Part shown: in pieces, positions 13,599 through 13,644 of the stretch | How positions within the stretch are numbered: the first letter of the stretch is position 1 | Layout of the letters: each line of letters starts with the position of its first letter | Source of the DNA: an uncultured Clostridia bacterium | GTDB lineage: Bacteria > Bacillota > Clostridia > Oscillospirales > CAG-272 | NCBI GenBank assembly: GCA_947624945.1 | Contig: CANQMJ010000060.1 | Span: forward strand, 1-13,644 | DNA length: 13,644 nucleotides | Direction: 5' to 3' | Translations under genes and position numbers: made by a program | The notes under the pieces: model-generated | Databases searched by the model: none | Seen by the model: the letters and a program-made list of their open reading frames with translations, nothing else | What the model was told of the DNA's origin: nothing

Positions 13599-13644
13599 CG
13601 ACGCCGTGCTCCCGATCGTGATCGAGAGCACGGCGTCGGTCGGG
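13593..13644. repeat. Large inverted repeat at window end
   Basis: Positions 13593-13611 are the exact reverse complement of 13626-13644 (19 bp), starting inside the last six bases of the final CRISPR repeat. The interior adds CGATC/GATCG (13613-13617 with 13620-13624). No new repeat appears where one is due (about 13633). This is either a palindromic sequence at the array end or an assembly fold-back. Confidence 0.75.

Overview
The window looks like a GC-rich, low-complexity-poor chromosome segment of an anaerobic Firmicute, most likely an uncultured gut clostridium. The evidence is purine-rich Shine-Dalgarno (SD) sites (AGGAGG type), near-consensus sigma-70/A promoters, a one-piece tmRNA with an ANDNNVALAA tag, a type I-C-like CRISPR repeat, and the family mix (DtxR/MntR regulator, FucI-like isomerase, carbohydrate-active enzyme with discoidin and Ig-like modules). 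The taxonomic placement is inference from style, not from a marker gene.

Left part, minus strand (443-6740): a 1389-residue (alpha/alpha)6-barrel glycoside-hydrolase-like protein with a discoidin/Ig-like tail and no signal peptide. A sirtuin follows 9 bp downstream, and then a separately promoted M24 aminopeptidase P in which one metal-ligand Glu appears to be Asp. A palindromic repeat element ends the aminopeptidase unit. Positions 53-355 hold no gene I can support.

Middle part, plus strand (6896-10613): a DtxR/MntR-type metal regulator, a FucI/AraA-type sugar isomerase, an intrinsic terminator, and a xylulokinase. The kinase's SD lies 33 nt from its start codon, but a 10-bp hairpin between them would restore normal spacing. 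Isomerase plus FGGY kinase is the classic first two steps of pentose or deoxyhexose use. The intracellular glycosidase across the divergent intergenic region could feed it. A second copy of the palindromic repeat closes this block.

Right-middle part, plus strand (10646-12204): smpB from a consensus promoter with a 19-nt leader and a GTG start, a small nitroreductase, and ssrA (tmRNA) with promoter and terminator. Both partners of trans-translation therefore sit within about 1.5 kb.

Right end (12297-13644): a type I-C-like CRISPR array whose repeat orientation places transcription on the minus strand and the leader and cas genes beyond the right edge. Seven or eight repeats are good; repeats become degenerate toward the left, which is the old, leader-distal end. 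An intact hicB antitoxin gene with its own consensus promoter, but no hicA, lies inside that decaying end. The last bases of the window form a large inverted repeat starting inside the final CRISPR repeat, which may be a palindromic spacer or an assembly fold-back.
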